A stretch of 64,000 nt of DNA from Saccharopolyspora thermophila (GTDB taxonomy: Bacteria > Actinomycetota > Actinomycetes > Mycobacteriales > Pseudonocardiaceae). Position numbers and translations under genes: made by a program. A model generated the notes under the pieces. It saw only the letters and a program-made list of their open reading frames with translations, was not told where the DNA came from and searched no databases. Position 1 is the stretch's first letter; each line of letters opens with the position of its first letter. Below are positions 9,463-18,607 of the stretch, piece by piece. The DNA lies in contig NZ_BMMT01000001.1 in assembly GCF_014646075.1 (NCBI RefSeq), positions 583,930 to 647,929 of the forward strand. The letters run 5' to 3'.

Positions 9463-10788
9463 ATGGTCGAACCCCAGCTGCATCGCGTCACTCTGCCCAA
9501 CGGGCTGCGCGTGGTGCTGGCACCGGACTCGGCAGCGGGCCAAGCATCGTCAGGGCGGGCCCCTGTGGTCGGTGTCAGCGTGCACTACGACGTCGGCTTC
9601 CGCTCCGAACCGGAAGGGCGCACCGGATTCGCGCACCTGTTCGAGCATCTGATGTTCCAGGGCAGCGAAAGTCTGGAGAAACTCGCGCACTTCCGGCACG
9701 TGCAGGGCTCCGGCGGCACCTTCAACGGTTCGACACACCAGGACTACACGGACTACTACCAGGTCCTGCCGTCAGCGGCGCTCGAGCGCGCGCTGTTCCT
9801 CGAAGCCGACCGGATGCGCGCGCCGAAGATCACCGAGGAGAACCTGCGTAACCAGGTGGACGTGGTCAAGGAGGAGATCCGGCTCAACGTCCTCAACCGC
9901 CCCTACGGCGGGTTCCCCTGGATCCTGCTGCCGCCGGTGCTGTACTCGACCTTCGCCAACGCCCACAACGGCTACGGCGACTTCACCGACCTGGAACAGG
10001 CGACCATCGACGACTGCGCCGCGTTCTTCGACACCTACTACGCGCCCGGCAACGCGGTGCTCACGGTGACCGGCGACATCGACGTCGAGCGCACCGTCGA
10101 GTTGGTCCACAAGCACTTCGGCGACGTCCCGGCGCGGGAGGTCCCGCAGCGCCCGTCGTTCGCCGAGCCGTTCCCGGCCGGTGAGCTGCGCGGCAGCCAC
10201 GTCGACCGGCACGCCCCGCTGCCCGCGGTGGCGCTGGGTTACCGGCTGCCCGACCCGGTCGGCGAGCTGGACGCCTACCTGGCGAACGTGGTGCTGGCGG
10301 CGATCCTCTCCGACGGCGACGCATCCCGGCTGCAGCAACGGATGGTGCACAAGGAATCGCTCGTGGTGGACGTGCACACCGGGTGCGGTCTGATGGGCGC
10401 TCCGCTGGACGCCCGCGACCCCGACACCTTCACGGTCACCGCGATCCACACCCCCGAGGTCGGGGTGGACCGGGTGATCGGCGCGGTCGACGAGGAGCTG
10501 GAGAAGCTGGCGGCGGACGGCCCGAGCGCCGACGAGCTGGCCCGGGTCACCGCCCGCTGGGCGGCGAGCCTGTACCGGGAGCACGACCGGGTGGTCTCCC
10601 GGACCCTCGACCTGGGCAGCGCCGAGCTGCTGCACGGCCGCGCGGAGCTGATCTCCGAGCTGCCCGAGCGGATCGGCCAGGTCAGCGCCGAGGACGTGGC
10701 GGCCGCGGCGAAGGCGCTGCGGGCGGACGCGCGCGCGGTGCTGGAGATCCACCCCGCAGGTGACGACAAGAACGGAGGTGCGGCATGA
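9463..10788 (+). CDS. M16 metallopeptidase, catalytic subunit
   Basis: A 441-residue M16 (pitrilysin/processing-peptidase) family zinc protease. The inverted zinc motif HxxEH is present as HLFEH near residue 63, and the distal Glu lies in VKEEIRLN about 75 residues later, so the active site is complete. Length fits the 45-kDa half-size M16B class that works with a partner. It overlaps the next gene by four bases (ATGA), and that partner lacks the zinc motif, so the two probably form a heterodimer acting on small peptides. Confidence 0.92.
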   Translation: MVEPQLHRVTLPNGLRVVLAPDSAAGQASSGRAPVVGVSVHYDVGFRSEPEGRTGFAHLFEHLMFQGSESLEKLAHFRHVQGSGGTFNGSTHQDYTDYYQVLPSAALERALFLEADRMRAPKITEENLRNQVDVVKEEIRLNVLNRPYGGFPWILLPPVLYSTFANAHNGYGDFTDLEQATIDDCAAFFDTYYAPGNAVLTVTGDIDVERTVELVHKHFGDVPAREVPQRPSFAEPFPAGELRGSHVDRHAPLPAVALGYRLPDPVGELDAYLANVVLAAILSDGDASRLQQRMVHKESLVVDVHTGCGLMGAPLDARDPDTFTVTAIHTPEVGVDRVIGAVDEELEKLAADGPSADELARVTARWAASLYREHDRVVSRTLDLGSAELLHGRAELISELPERIGQVSAEDVAAAAKALRADARAVLEIHPAGDDKNGGAA

Positions 10789-12152
10789 CCCGCGCAACGC
10801 ACCGCAGCGCCGAGGAGATCGGCCGCACCGAACGAGGCCCACGCCCGCTCCCGCCGCTGGGCGACCCCCGCACCGGCCGCCCCCCGGCCACAGTGGACAC
10901 CGTGTTGGACAACGGCCTGCGGGTGATCGCCGCCCGGCACGGCGTGGTGCCGATGGTGGAGCTGCGCCTGCGGATTCCGTTCGCCGGGGAGGATTTGAAG
11001 CACCCGGCGCGCGCGGAGGTGCTGGCCGAAACCCTGTTGACCGGCACCGAGCGGCGTAACCGGGTCCAGGTGGACACCGACCTGGCCGCGGTGGGCGGTG
11101 ACCTGAACGCCGCGGTCGACCCCGAGCGGCTGAGCATCACCGGCGACGCGCTGGCCAGCGGCCTGGACACGCTGCTGGAGGTGCTGGCGGACGCGCTGAC
11201 CGGCGCGGTCTACCGCGACGAGGAGGTCGCCGGGGAACGCGCCCGGTTGGTGGAGCGGATCACCGTCGCGCGGTCCCAACCGCGGGTGATCGCGCGTGAG
11301 GAGCTGCAGCGGCACCGCTACGGCGACCACCCGTTCGTCCGCGAGGTGCCGCAGGCCGAGGACGTCGCCCAGGTCACCGCGGCGGAGGTCCGCGCGCTGC
11401 ACCGGGAGGCGGTGCTGCCGCGCGGCTCGGTGCTGGTGCTGGTCGGCGACATCGACCCGGACCAGGCGGTGGCCTCGGTGGCCCGGACCCTGTCCGGGTG
11501 GCAGTCCGCGGACAGCGCGCGCGAACTGCCGGCCCTGCCCCCGGTGCGCGGCGGTGACGTGCGGCTGGTGCACCGGCCCGGCGCGGTGCAGTCGCAGCTG
11601 CGGTTCTCCGCGCAGGCCCTCCCGCGCACCGATCCGCGGTACCCGGCGGCGCAGATCGCGAACCTGGTCTTCGGTGGTTACTTCTCCTCGCGCCTGGTGG
11701 AGAACATCCGCGAGGACAAGGGCTACACCTACGGCGCCCACTCGTTGTTCGAGTTCACCCCCGGCAACGGCACGGTGCTGGTCGACGCGGACACGGCCAG
11801 TGAGGTCACCGCCGCGGCGCTGTTGGAGACGCGGTACGAGCTGGCCCGGTTGGCGCTGGTGCCGCCCACCACCGCGGAGGTCGAGTCGGCCCGGCAGTAC
11901 GCCATCGGCAGCCTGCTCACCTCCACCGCCTCGCAGTCCGGCATGGCGTCCACGCTCGTCGCGCTGGCCGCGGCCGGGCTCGACCAGAGCTGGCTGGTCG
12001 CGCACCCGGAGCGGCTGCGCGAGGTGACTGTGGAGCAGGTGGCCGAGGCGGCGAAGCTGTTCGCGCCCACCGCGTTCACCGGTGTGGTGGTCGGCGACGC
12101 CGACAAGCTCGCCGACCAGCTGCGCCTGCTCGGCGGTGTGGAGCTGCCATGA
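10785..12152 (+). CDS. M16 family protein, non-catalytic partner
   Basis: A 455-residue M16 homologue. At the position of the zinc motif it reads HPARAEVLAE, so HxxEH is missing and it should not bind zinc. It keeps the substrate-binding signature of beta-type subunits (RLVENIREDKGYTYG). This is the usual division of labour in M16B pairs, with the upstream gene supplying the metal site. The start ATG overlaps the upstream TGA, so the two are probably made in equal amounts. Confidence 0.92.
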   Translation: MTRATHRSAEEIGRTERGPRPLPPLGDPRTGRPPATVDTVLDNGLRVIAARHGVVPMVELRLRIPFAGEDLKHPARAEVLAETLLTGTERRNRVQVDTDLAAVGGDLNAAVDPERLSITGDALASGLDTLLEVLADALTGAVYRDEEVAGERARLVERITVARSQPRVIAREELQRHRYGDHPFVREVPQAEDVAQVTAAEVRALHREAVLPRGSVLVLVGDIDPDQAVASVARTLSGWQSADSARELPALPPVRGGDVRLVHRPGAVQSQLRFSAQALPRTDPRYPAAQIANLVFGGYFSSRLVENIREDKGYTYGAHSLFEFTPGNGTVLVDADTASEVTAAALLETRYELARLALVPPTTAEVESARQYAIGSLLTSTASQSGMASTLVALAAAGLDQSWLVAHPERLREVTVEQVAEAAKLFAPTAFTGVVVGDADKLADQLRLLGGVELP

Positions 12153-12177
12153 CGTGCTCAGGCGGTGAGGCGGGCGA

Positions 12178-13104
12178 ATGACTTCCGACGTGTGCGCCGG
12201 TTCCGATTTCCAGCTGGACTCGGCACCACTGCTCTCAAGGTCTACTGTGGACAGAAGGGAGTGGTTACGGGACGCCCCGGACGGCGGCGCGACGCTGTGG
12301 GCCACGGGACGGGTTCTGCTCGTGGACGCCAAGGGCCGCACCCCGATCGACGCGAACGCGCGGTTGGTCATGCACCCGGCCACCGACTTCGGTGAGCGCC
12401 CGGCGCCCGGCGCCGTGCTGCTCGGCGCGGAGGACGACGTCAGCTACTGGGCCCTGCGCACCGAACACGACGGTGCACAGGACGGCTGGCTGGACCTGCG
12501 CACCGGCGGTGGCCTGCTGAACGACACCGACGCGGGGCTGTTCACCTGCGCGGTCGGGCTGCTCGGCTGGCACGACAACGCGCGGTACTGCGCGGTGTGC
12601 GGTGCGGCGACGACCCGGGTGCGCGCCGGGTGGGCGCGCCGCTGCACCGGCTGCGACCGGGAGGAGTACCCGCGGACCGACCCGGCGGTGATCTGCCTGG
12701 TACACGACGGCGCGGACCACGTGCTGCTGGCGCGCCAGCCGATCTGGCCGAAGGGCCGGTTCTCCGTGCTGGCCGGATTCGTCGAGGTCGGCGAGTCCCT
12801 GGAAGCGTGCGTGCGGCGCGAGGTGGCCGAGGAGGTCGGCGTCCAGGTCCGCGACATCCGCTACCTGGGCAGCCAGCCGTGGCCGTTCCCGCGGTCGCTG
12901 ATGCTCGGCTTCGCCGCGGTGGCGGACCGCTCCGCACCGCTGGTCCCGGCGGACGGCGAGATCGAGGAAGCCCGCTGGGTGCACCGCGACACGGTCCTGG
13001 CGGCCCTACGGTCCGACGGCGGCGAGATCGAAGGGCTCCGCCTACCTCCGGGCGTCTCCATCGCCTACCGCATGATTCGCGGCTGGGCCACCTGGCAGGG
13101 TTGA
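12178..13104 (+). CDS. nudC: NAD(+) diphosphatase / RNA decapping Nudix NudC
   Basis: A 308-residue NudC, which hydrolyses NADH/NAD+ to NMN(H) and AMP and can remove NAD caps from RNA. A four-Cys zinc ribbon (C138, C141, C156, C159) precedes the Nudix box (200-222, [11 protein letters not shown] and EVAEEVGV) and the family-specific SQPWPFP motif (232-238). It lies upstream of uvrD2, as in mycobacteria (Rv3199c-Rv3198c). The start could be up to about 20 codons further in, but ATG 12178 follows a GGGCGA-type site. Confidence 0.95.
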   Translation: MTSDVCAGSDFQLDSAPLLSRSTVDRREWLRDAPDGGATLWATGRVLLVDAKGRTPIDANARLVMHPATDFGERPAPGAVLLGAEDDVSYWALRTEHDGAQDGWLDLRTGGGLLNDTDAGLFTCAVGLLGWHDNARYCAVCGAATTRVRAGWARRCTGCDREEYPRTDPAVICLVHDGADHVLLARQPIWPKGRFSVLAGFVEVGESLEACVRREVAEEVGVQVRDIRYLGSQPWPFPRSLMLGFAAVADRSAPLVPADGEIEEARWVHRDTVLAALRSDGGEIEGLRLPPGVSIAYRMIRGWATWQG

Positions 13105-13235
13105 TCGACCGCGGCCGGTCGGGACCCGTTGCCGACCGGCCGCCTCCGGTTCGAGCGCATCACTGCTCGGTGCGTTTGACACGCGGGTTGGGGTGTGCGC
13201 CCGATCGGGGGAGGGCGTCTGCGAAGATGCCGGGC

Positions 13236-15329
13236 ATGACCGATCAGCCGCGACTCCTGGAAGGTTTGGATCCGGAGCAGCGGCAGGCGGTCATCGCACC
13301 ACGCGGCCCGGTGTGCGTGCTCGCGGGCGCGGGCACCGGGAAGACCCGCACGATCACCCACCGCATCGCCTACCTCGTACAACGCGGTCTGGTCGCACCG
13401 CAGCAGGTGCTCGCGGTGACGTTCACCGCCCGGGCGGCGGGGGAGATGCGCACCCGGCTGCGGGCCCTCGGCGCGGCCGGGGTGCAGGCGCAGACCTTCC
13501 ACGCGGCGGCGTTCCGGCAGTTGCGCTACTTCTGGCCGCGCGTGCACGAAACCCGGATGTGGCAGCTCATCGACAACAAGTTCCGGCTGGTCATGCGCGC
13601 CGCGAACAAGGTCGGGCTGGCCACGGAGAAGGAGGACGTGCGCGACCTGGCCGGGGAGATCGAGTGGGCCAAGGCCACCCTCGTCGGCCCCGAGCAGTAC
13701 CCGGCGGCCGCGGCTGCCGCGGGCCGGGAGGTCCCGGTGGCGCCGGAGCAGCTCAGCAAGGTCTTCGCCGCCTACGAGCAGCTGAAGAACCAGGCGCAGG
13801 CGCTGGACTTCGACGACCTGCTGCTGCACATCGCGGCGATCCTGGAGGATCGGCCCGAGATCGCCGAGGAGTTCCGCAGCCGCTACCGGTCGTTCGTCGT
13901 TGACGAGTACCAGGACGTCAACCCGCTGCAGCAGCGGGTGCTCGACGCGTGGCTCGGCAACCGCGACGACATCACCGTGGTCGGCGACGCCAACCAGACC
14001 ATCTACTCGTTCGCCGGCGCCTCCCCGCGTTGGCTGATCGGGTTCCCGCGCCGCTTCCCGGACGCCACCGTGGTGCGGCTGGAACGCGACTACCGCTCCA
14101 CGCCACAGGTGGTGGGCCTGGCCAACCAGGTCATCGGCGCCGCGCGGGAACGCCCGGCGGGGACGCGCCTGCGGCTGGTGGGGCAGCGCCCGGACGGTCC
14201 GCGCCCGGACTTCGCCGAGTACGACGACGAGACCGCGGAGGCCGAGGCGGTCGCCCGCCGGATCGCGAAGCTGGCCGGGCAGGGCGTTCCGCTGTCGGAG
14301 ATCGCGGTGTTGTTCCGGGTCAACGCGCAGTCGGAGGTCTACGAGAAGGCGTTGGCCGACGCGGAGATCCCGTACCAGGTGCGCGGTGGCGAGCGGTTCT
14401 TCGCGCGTGCCGAGGTGCGGCAGGCGATGACGGCGCTGCGCACCGCGGCCGCGCGTGGCGAGGCGGCCGAGGACCTACCCGCGGCGGTTCGCGCCGTCCT
14501 CGGTGAGATCGGGTTGACCGACGAGCCCCCGGCGGGTGGTGCCGCGCGGGAGCGCTGGGAGTCCCTGATCGCGCTGGTGGAACTGGCCGAGGAACTGGCC
14601 GCCGCGGTGCCGGACGCGGACCTGTCGCGCTATGTGGCGGAGCTGGACGCGCGCGCCGAATCGCAGCATCCGCCGACCGTGGAAGGGGTGACCCTCGCCT
14701 CGCTGCACGCCGCGAAGGGCCTCGAATGGGACGCGGTGTTCCTGGTCGGTCTGGTCGAGGGCACGCTGCCGATCCAGCACGCGGACACCGACGCGGCGGT
14801 GGAGGAGGAGCGGCGGCTGCTCTACGTGGGTGTGACGCGCGCTCGCGAACACCTGTTCCTGTCCTGGGCGCTGGCCCGCGGCGAGGGCGGCCGCCGGTAC
14901 CGCAGGCGCAGCCGCTTCCTGTACAACCTGGTGCCCGACGAGCACCCCGCTGCGCTGCCGACCAAGGCCAGGCAGCGCGAACTGCTGGATCGCGTCGCGA
15001 AGAAGCCCGCCAGGCCGCGGTGCCGGGTGTGTGGCACCGCGCTGACGAGCACGATGGACATCAAGCTCGGCCGTTGTGGCGACTGTCCGTCCGATGTGGA
15101 CGAAGACCTGCTGTCGCAGCTGAAGGCGTGGCGCAGCGAACGCGCCCGGCAGCTGAAGGTGCCCGCCTACGTGGTGTTCACCGACGCGACGCTGACCGCG
15201 ATCGCCGAGCAGCGGCCGACCGACGAGCGGGCGCTGGTGACGATCTCCGGCATCGGCGCGTCGAAGCTGGCGAAGTTCGGCTCCGACGTGCTCGCGCTGA
15301 TCCAGGGCGAGCGCCGCGGCGCGCGCTGA
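13236..15329 (+). CDS. uvrD2: ATP-dependent DNA helicase UvrD2
   Basis: A 697-residue SF1A 3'-5' DNA helicase. Walker A is GAGTGKT at 31-37, Walker B is DEYQD near 222, and motif IV/VI elements are present ([13 protein letters not shown]). A tetra-Cys motif (CRVC and CGDC, about 595-616) and a C-terminal HRDC domain (about 625-695) distinguish UvrD2 from UvrD1. Length is close to the mycobacterial protein (700). ATG 13236 ([10 protein letters not shown]) is used; ATG 13227 in the same frame is possible. It sits directly upstream of the whiB7 promoter. Confidence 0.95.
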   Translation: MTDQPRLLEGLDPEQRQAVIAPRGPVCVLAGAGTGKTRTITHRIAYLVQRGLVAPQQVLAVTFTARAAGEMRTRLRALGAAGVQAQTFHAAAFRQLRYFWPRVHETRMWQLIDNKFRLVMRAANKVGLATEKEDVRDLAGEIEWAKATLVGPEQYPAAAAAAGREVPVAPEQLSKVFAAYEQLKNQAQALDFDDLLLHIAAILEDRPEIAEEFRSRYRSFVVDEYQDVNPLQQRVLDAWLGNRDDITVVGDANQTIYSFAGASPRWLIGFPRRFPDATVVRLERDYRSTPQVVGLANQVIGAARERPAGTRLRLVGQRPDGPRPDFAEYDDETAEAEAVARRIAKLAGQGVPLSEIAVLFRVNAQSEVYEKALADAEIPYQVRGGERFFARAEVRQAMTALRTAAARGEAAEDLPAAVRAVLGEIGLTDEPPAGGAARERWESLIALVELAEELAAAVPDADLSRYVAELDARAESQHPPTVEGVTLASLHAAKGLEWDAVFLVGLVEGTLPIQHADTDAAVEEERRLLYVGVTRAREHLFLSWALARGEGGRRYRRRSRFLYNLVPDEHPAALPTKARQRELLDRVAKKPARPRCRVCGTALTSTMDIKLGRCGDCPSDVDEDLLSQLKAWRSERARQLKVPAYVVFTDATLTAIAEQRPTDERALVTISGIGASKLAKFGSDVLALIQGERRGAR

Positions 15330-15371
15330 AACCGCAGGTGGCGGGCGTTTTTCAGGCGATCGAGCGGAAAC

Positions 15372-15412
15372 TTTGAAAAATACGTTGCGGTCGGCACGGC
15401 GGTGCCAATAAT
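15372..15412 (+). promoter_or_regulatory. whiB7 promoter with AT-rich WhiB7 element
   Basis: An AT-rich stretch TTTGAAAAATA (15372-15382) ends two bases before a -35-like TTGCGG (15385-15390). A 16-base spacer leads to AATAAT (15407-15412), one mismatch from TATAAT. An AT-rich element abutting the -35 box is the known hallmark of WhiB7-activated promoters, where the WhiB7 AT-hook binds beside SigA region 4. The region is conspicuous in 70% GC DNA and supports autoregulation of whiB7. Confidence 0.8.
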
Positions 15413-15474
15413 CTGCAGGAGCGCGAGCCGTGGTCGGTCCTGACCCGGCCTCGAACCCGGAAGGAGGTGGCGAG

Positions 15475-15684
15475 GTGTCCACGATTCTGATGATGTGCAG
15501 CACCCCGAGCCGCCTCGTGGCCGGGGCTGTCGCGCTGTTCCGTGCTGCTGTCGCGCCAATCCATGTCACCGAGCCGGATGCCGGCTATGGCCGAGAGCTC
15601 AAGCCGCGCTGGTTCCGCGCGTTCCAGACCCTGGGCGAACCACGCCGGTCCGCACGTTGGCAAGTCCTTGATCCACTGATGTAG
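15475..15684 (+). CDS. whiB7 leader upstream ORF (uORF)
   Basis: A 69-codon ORF in the whiB7 leader, starting at GTG 15475 seven bases after a strong AAGGAGG site (15461-15467). The product (VSTILMMCSTPS start, KPRWFRAFQTLG middle) has no recognised domain. In mycobacteria and streptomycetes whiB7 mRNA carries an upstream ORF whose stalled translation under ribosome-targeting antibiotics lets transcription pass an attenuator. The stop lies 19 bases before a 13-bp hairpin here, which fits that arrangement. The peptide itself probably matters less than ribosome position. Confidence 0.75.
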   Translation: MSTILMMCSTPSRLVAGAVALFRAAVAPIHVTEPDAGYGRELKPRWFRAFQTLGEPRRSARWQVLDPLM

Positions 15685-15703
15685 GGACGCCTCAGGCTTC
15701 TCG

Positions 15704-15734
15704 TAGGCCGCGGACCATTCGGGTCCGCGGCCTA
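15704..15734 (+). terminator. Attenuator hairpin in the whiB7 leader
   Basis: TAGGCCGCGGACC (15704-15716) pairs perfectly over 13 bp with GGTCCGCGGCCTA (15722-15734) around a five-base loop. It is followed by a T-containing run and lies between the uORF stop and the whiB7 ribosome binding site. It is expected to end transcription unless leader translation is disturbed. Confidence 0.8.
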
Positions 15735-15803
15735 TTCGTCGTTCCCGGCGTTCCCTCCACAACCACCACAACCTGTCGCCCATCGAACACAGGAGGAAAC
15801 TGC

Positions 15804-16190
15804 ATGTTGACCGCGAGTGTCCCGATATCCAGCTCGGGCTCCGACCTCTCGCCGGGAACGGACACCGTGGCGGGACTGCTCGACCACACCCTGACGCTGG
15901 AGAGCGGCCGGCTGCCCTGCCACCGCGACCCGGACCTGTGGTTCGCCGAGAACCCGCGGGATCTGGAGCAGGCGAAGTCGCTGTGCGCGGACTGCCCGAT
16001 CAAGGCCGAATGCCTGGCCGGCGCCCTGTCCCGCGGCGAGCCCTGGGGAGTCTGGGGCGGCGAGATCTTCGAGCGCGGGGTGGTGGTGGCCCGCAAGCGG
16101 CCCCGCGGTCGCCCCCGCAAGCACCCGGTGCCCACCGAAGCACCGGCTGCCCAGACCAGCACACGACGAAGCCAGGAGCAGGCGGCATGA
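15804..16190 (+). CDS. whiB7: WhiB7 redox-sensing antibiotic-resistance regulator
   Basis: A 128-residue WhiB-family [4Fe-4S] protein. The cluster ligands are C39, C61, C64 and C70, the GVWGG turn is at 82-86, and a C-terminal AT-hook RPRGRPRKH at 99-107 distinguishes WhiB7 from other WhiB proteins. It binds primary sigma factor region 4 and activates intrinsic drug-resistance genes and itself. AGGAGG lies before ATG 15804. Location directly after uvrD2 matches mycobacteria (Rv3197A). The stop overlaps the next start (ATGA), so whiB7 leads an operon. Confidence 0.95.
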   Translation: MLTASVPISSSGSDLSPGTDTVAGLLDHTLTLESGRLPCHRDPDLWFAENPRDLEQAKSLCADCPIKAECLAGALSRGEPWGVWGGEIFERGVVVARKRPRGRPRKHPVPTEAPAAQTSTRRSQEQAA

Positions 16191-16411
16191 ACAGCACCAC
16201 CACGACGACCGATCCGCTCTTCGACCCCCGACCGACCACCGAGGTACGCATGATCACGCCCGAGGAACTGTTCCGATTACGCAATGACGAACTGCTGGCG
16301 GAAGCGGACCGACAACGCCTGGTCCGTCGGTTCGCCGCCGGACGCTGGTGGCGGCGGCTGGCCGACTACGCGAGTCGGCGAGCCGAACGCGCGTACGCTC
16401 GTGCCTCGTGA
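16187..16411 (+). CDS. Small basic ORF translationally coupled to whiB7
   Basis: A 74-residue protein of unknown function, Thr-rich at the start (NSTTTTTDPLF) and Arg-rich at the end. The middle part (ITPEELFRLRNDELLAEADRQRLV) is a likely helix. Its ATG overlaps the whiB7 stop and its own TGA overlaps the next GTG, so it is the middle of a three-gene coupled unit. Nothing shows an activity; an adaptor role or a mere translational bridge are both possible. Confidence 0.65.
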   Translation: MNSTTTTTDPLFDPRPTTEVRMITPEELFRLRNDELLAEADRQRLVRRFAAGRWWRRLADYASRRAERAYARAS

Positions 16412-17280
16412 CGGGACATTCGCACGACAACATCGACTGGGACGCGCACCTGCAGCGCCTGCGGGACGCCGACGAGTTCACCGCACCGGAGATCGCCGAG
16501 CTCGTCGGCACGCTGCTGCGGCCGACCGACCGCACCGTCCTCGAGATCGGTGCCGGGGCGGGCGGTACGGCCGCCGCTTTCGCGTCGGCGCTGGCGGAAA
16601 CGGGTGGTTCGGTGACCATCGTGGACGCCGCACCGCAACTGCTGGCCGCGGCGCGCAGCCGCGCCGAGCAGGTCTGCGACCGGGTCGCGGTCCGCGCGGT
16701 CGAAGCCGACGCGGCGGACGATTCGCTGCTCGACGCCGTGGGTGCGCAGGCGGACCTGGTCTACGCCGCGTTCGTTGTGCACCACCTGCCCGACCAGTTG
16801 GCCGCACTGCGCCGGTTGGCCAAGCTGGTGCGGCCCGGGGGACGCCTGGCGATCGTGGAGTTCGGCCTGCAGACCAGGGTGCTGCCCGCCGACATCGGCC
16901 TCGGCGAGCCCGGACTGGAAGCCAGGCTGATCGCGGCCCGCGAGGAGTGGTTCCAGCAGATGCGGGCCGGGATGGAGGGCGCGGTGCGGCTGCCGGTCGG
17001 CTGGCCCACCGCGCTGTCGCAGGCCGGACTCGTCGACGTGCACTCCTGGAGCTACCTGGTGGACCGCCCGGCACCGCTGGACGACCTCGGCCGCGCGGCG
17101 GTGTTGCGCCGACTGCAACTGCTGCGCCGGGACGCCGAAACCCGAGTCGCACCAGGGGACATCGAGGTGCTGGACCAACTCCTCGACGAGTCCGGCGAGC
17201 ACTGCGCCGCCCACCGCGACGACGTGTACTACCTGACCGCCAACACGGTCCACGTCGGCACCCGCCCGCAGGACGGGTAG
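16408..17280 (+). CDS. SAM-dependent methyltransferase in the whiB7 operon
   Basis: A 290-residue class I methyltransferase. Motif I is VLEIGAGAGG near residue 45, an acidic motif II lies near VTIVDAAPQLL, and the post-I/motif IV region reads LVYAAFVVHHL, as in Methyltransf_25/31 enzymes acting on small molecules. It lacks the Erm/KsgA N-terminal signature, so rRNA adenine dimethylation is not indicated. GTG 16408 overlaps the upstream stop (GTGA). Being coupled to whiB7, it should be induced by ribosome inhibitors. A drug-modifying role is an inference from context. Confidence 0.88.
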   Translation: MTGHSHDNIDWDAHLQRLRDADEFTAPEIAELVGTLLRPTDRTVLEIGAGAGGTAAAFASALAETGGSVTIVDAAPQLLAAARSRAEQVCDRVAVRAVEADAADDSLLDAVGAQADLVYAAFVVHHLPDQLAALRRLAKLVRPGGRLAIVEFGLQTRVLPADIGLGEPGLEARLIAAREEWFQQMRAGMEGAVRLPVGWPTALSQAGLVDVHSWSYLVDRPAPLDDLGRAAVLRRLQLLRRDAETRVAPGDIEVLDQLLDESGEHCAAHRDDVYYLTANTVHVGTRPQDG

Positions 17281-17296
17281 CCGGGCCGCCCGTCGA

Positions 17297-18607
17297 TCAC
17301 TCGGCGAAGCCGGGCTGCCAGCGGGTGATGATGTCGCGCGCTCCCACCTCGGCGTCGAGCTGGCACAGGATGCCGGTGGCGCCGAGCGTCACCCGGTGGA
17401 TCAGCAGGTAGTCCGGCGGCAGGTTCAGCGACCTGCCGGTCCGGAAGTCCGGGCTGCGCAGGTCGCCCACCCGTTCCGCCTGCTGCTGCAACCAGCGGCG
17501 GGTGAAGTGGAAGGTCTCGACCCGCACGGGGTCCACGAACGGTGCCAGGTAGGCCAGCACGTCCTCGGCGCGCAGGTTCACCTCGGGCTGCACGAACCGC
17601 TCCGCCCGCAGCAGCTCCAGCAGCTCCGCGGGCCGGTCCTCCAACGCCAGCCGCAGCATGCGGCCGAGGGTCGCGGGCAGCCCGTGCGGCAGCCGCGAGA
17701 CCGCTCCGAAGTCGATGACGGCCAGCCGGCCGTCCGGCAGCAGCATGAAGTTGCCCGGGTGCGGGTCCGCGTGCAGCAGTCCCACCCGCGCCGGTGCCGA
17801 GTAGTGGAACTCGGCGAGCCGCTGACCGGCCCGGTTGCGCTCCTCGCGCTCCCCGTTCGCGATGATCCGCGAGTACGGCGTACCGGTGACCCACTCCGTG
17901 ACGACGACCTTCGGTGAGCTGGCCACCACGGCTGGCACCAGCACGTCTTCGTCACCGCGGAACTCCCTGGCGAACGCCCGTTGGTTGTCGGCCTCGGTGC
18001 GGTAGTCCAGCTCCTCGACCATCCGATCCTGCAGCTCCGCCAGCAGCGGCTTGACCTCGGCACCCGGCGCCAACGACTGGAACAGGCGGGAGAGCCGCAT
18101 CAGCTGGCGCAGGTCGGACCGCAGCGCCTCGTCCGCACCCGGGTACTGCACCTTGACCGCGACCTCGCGCCCGTCGTGCCAGGTCGCCCGGTGCACCTGG
18201 CCGATGCTCGCCGCCGCGGCCGGGGTGTCGTCGAACTCGGCGAAGCGCTTGCGCCAGCCGCTTCCGAGCTGCTCGTCCAGCACCCGGTGCACGCTGCTGC
18301 TGGGCATCGGCGGGGCCGCCGACTGCAGCTTGGTCAGGGCCTCCCGGTACGGGCCGGCCAACTCGTCGGGGACAGCGGCCTCGAACACGCTCAACGCCTG
18401 GCCGAACTTCATCGCGCCGCCCTTGAGCTGCCCCAGCACCGCGAACAGCTGTTCCGCGGTCCGGGCCGAGACCTCGGCGTTGATCTCCGCCGCGTCCTGC
18501 CCGGTGAGCCGCTTTCCCCACCCGGCGGCCAGCCGGCCTGCGACACCGAGCGGCAGACTGGCGAGCTTGACGGTGCGGTGTGCTGCCCGGCGGGGAATGT
18601 CGGCCAC
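17297..18607 (-). CDS. ABC1/UbiB-type atypical protein kinase-like protein
   Basis: A 436-residue ABC1 (AarF/UbiB/COQ8) family ATP-binding protein. The family features are all present: the KxGQ motif (MKFGQALS), the Ala-rich nucleotide loop AAAASIGQVH, the catalytic Lys in AVKVQYPG, the HADPHPGNF loop and the metal-binding IDFG. The homologue in M. tuberculosis (Rv3197) lies beside whiB7 and has been linked to WhiB7-associated macrolide tolerance. Here it converges on the whiB7 operon, 16 bases after the methyltransferase stop. The substrate is unknown. Confidence 0.93.
   Translation of the reverse strand: MADIPRRAAHRTVKLASLPLGVAGRLAAGWGKRLTGQDAAEINAEVSARTAEQLFAVLGQLKGGAMKFGQALSVFEAAVPDELAGPYREALTKLQSAAPPMPSSSVHRVLDEQLGSGWRKRFAEFDDTPAAAASIGQVHRATWHDGREVAVKVQYPGADEALRSDLRQLMRLSRLFQSLAPGAEVKPLLAELQDRMVEELDYRTEADNQRAFAREFRGDEDVLVPAVVASSPKVVVTEWVTGTPYSRIIANGEREERNRAGQRLAEFHYSAPARVGLLHADPHPGNFMLLPDGRLAVIDFGAVSRLPHGLPATLGRMLRLALEDRPAELLELLRAERFVQPEVNLRAEDVLAYLAPFVDPVRVETFHFTRRWLQQQAERVGDLRSPDFRTGRSLNLPPDYLLIHRVTLGATGILCQLDAEVGARDIITRWQPGFAE

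Noticed and set aside
7311-9500. Very long minus-strand open frame opposite the ESX genes
   Set aside because: It is the high-GC shadow of two well-supported plus-strand genes; composition is Arg/Pro/Ala-rich without domains.
16408-17280. Calling the whiB7-linked methyltransferase an Erm rRNA methylase
   Set aside because: Its motif set is that of small-molecule class I methyltransferases; the Erm/KsgA N-terminal and NIPY-type motifs are absent.
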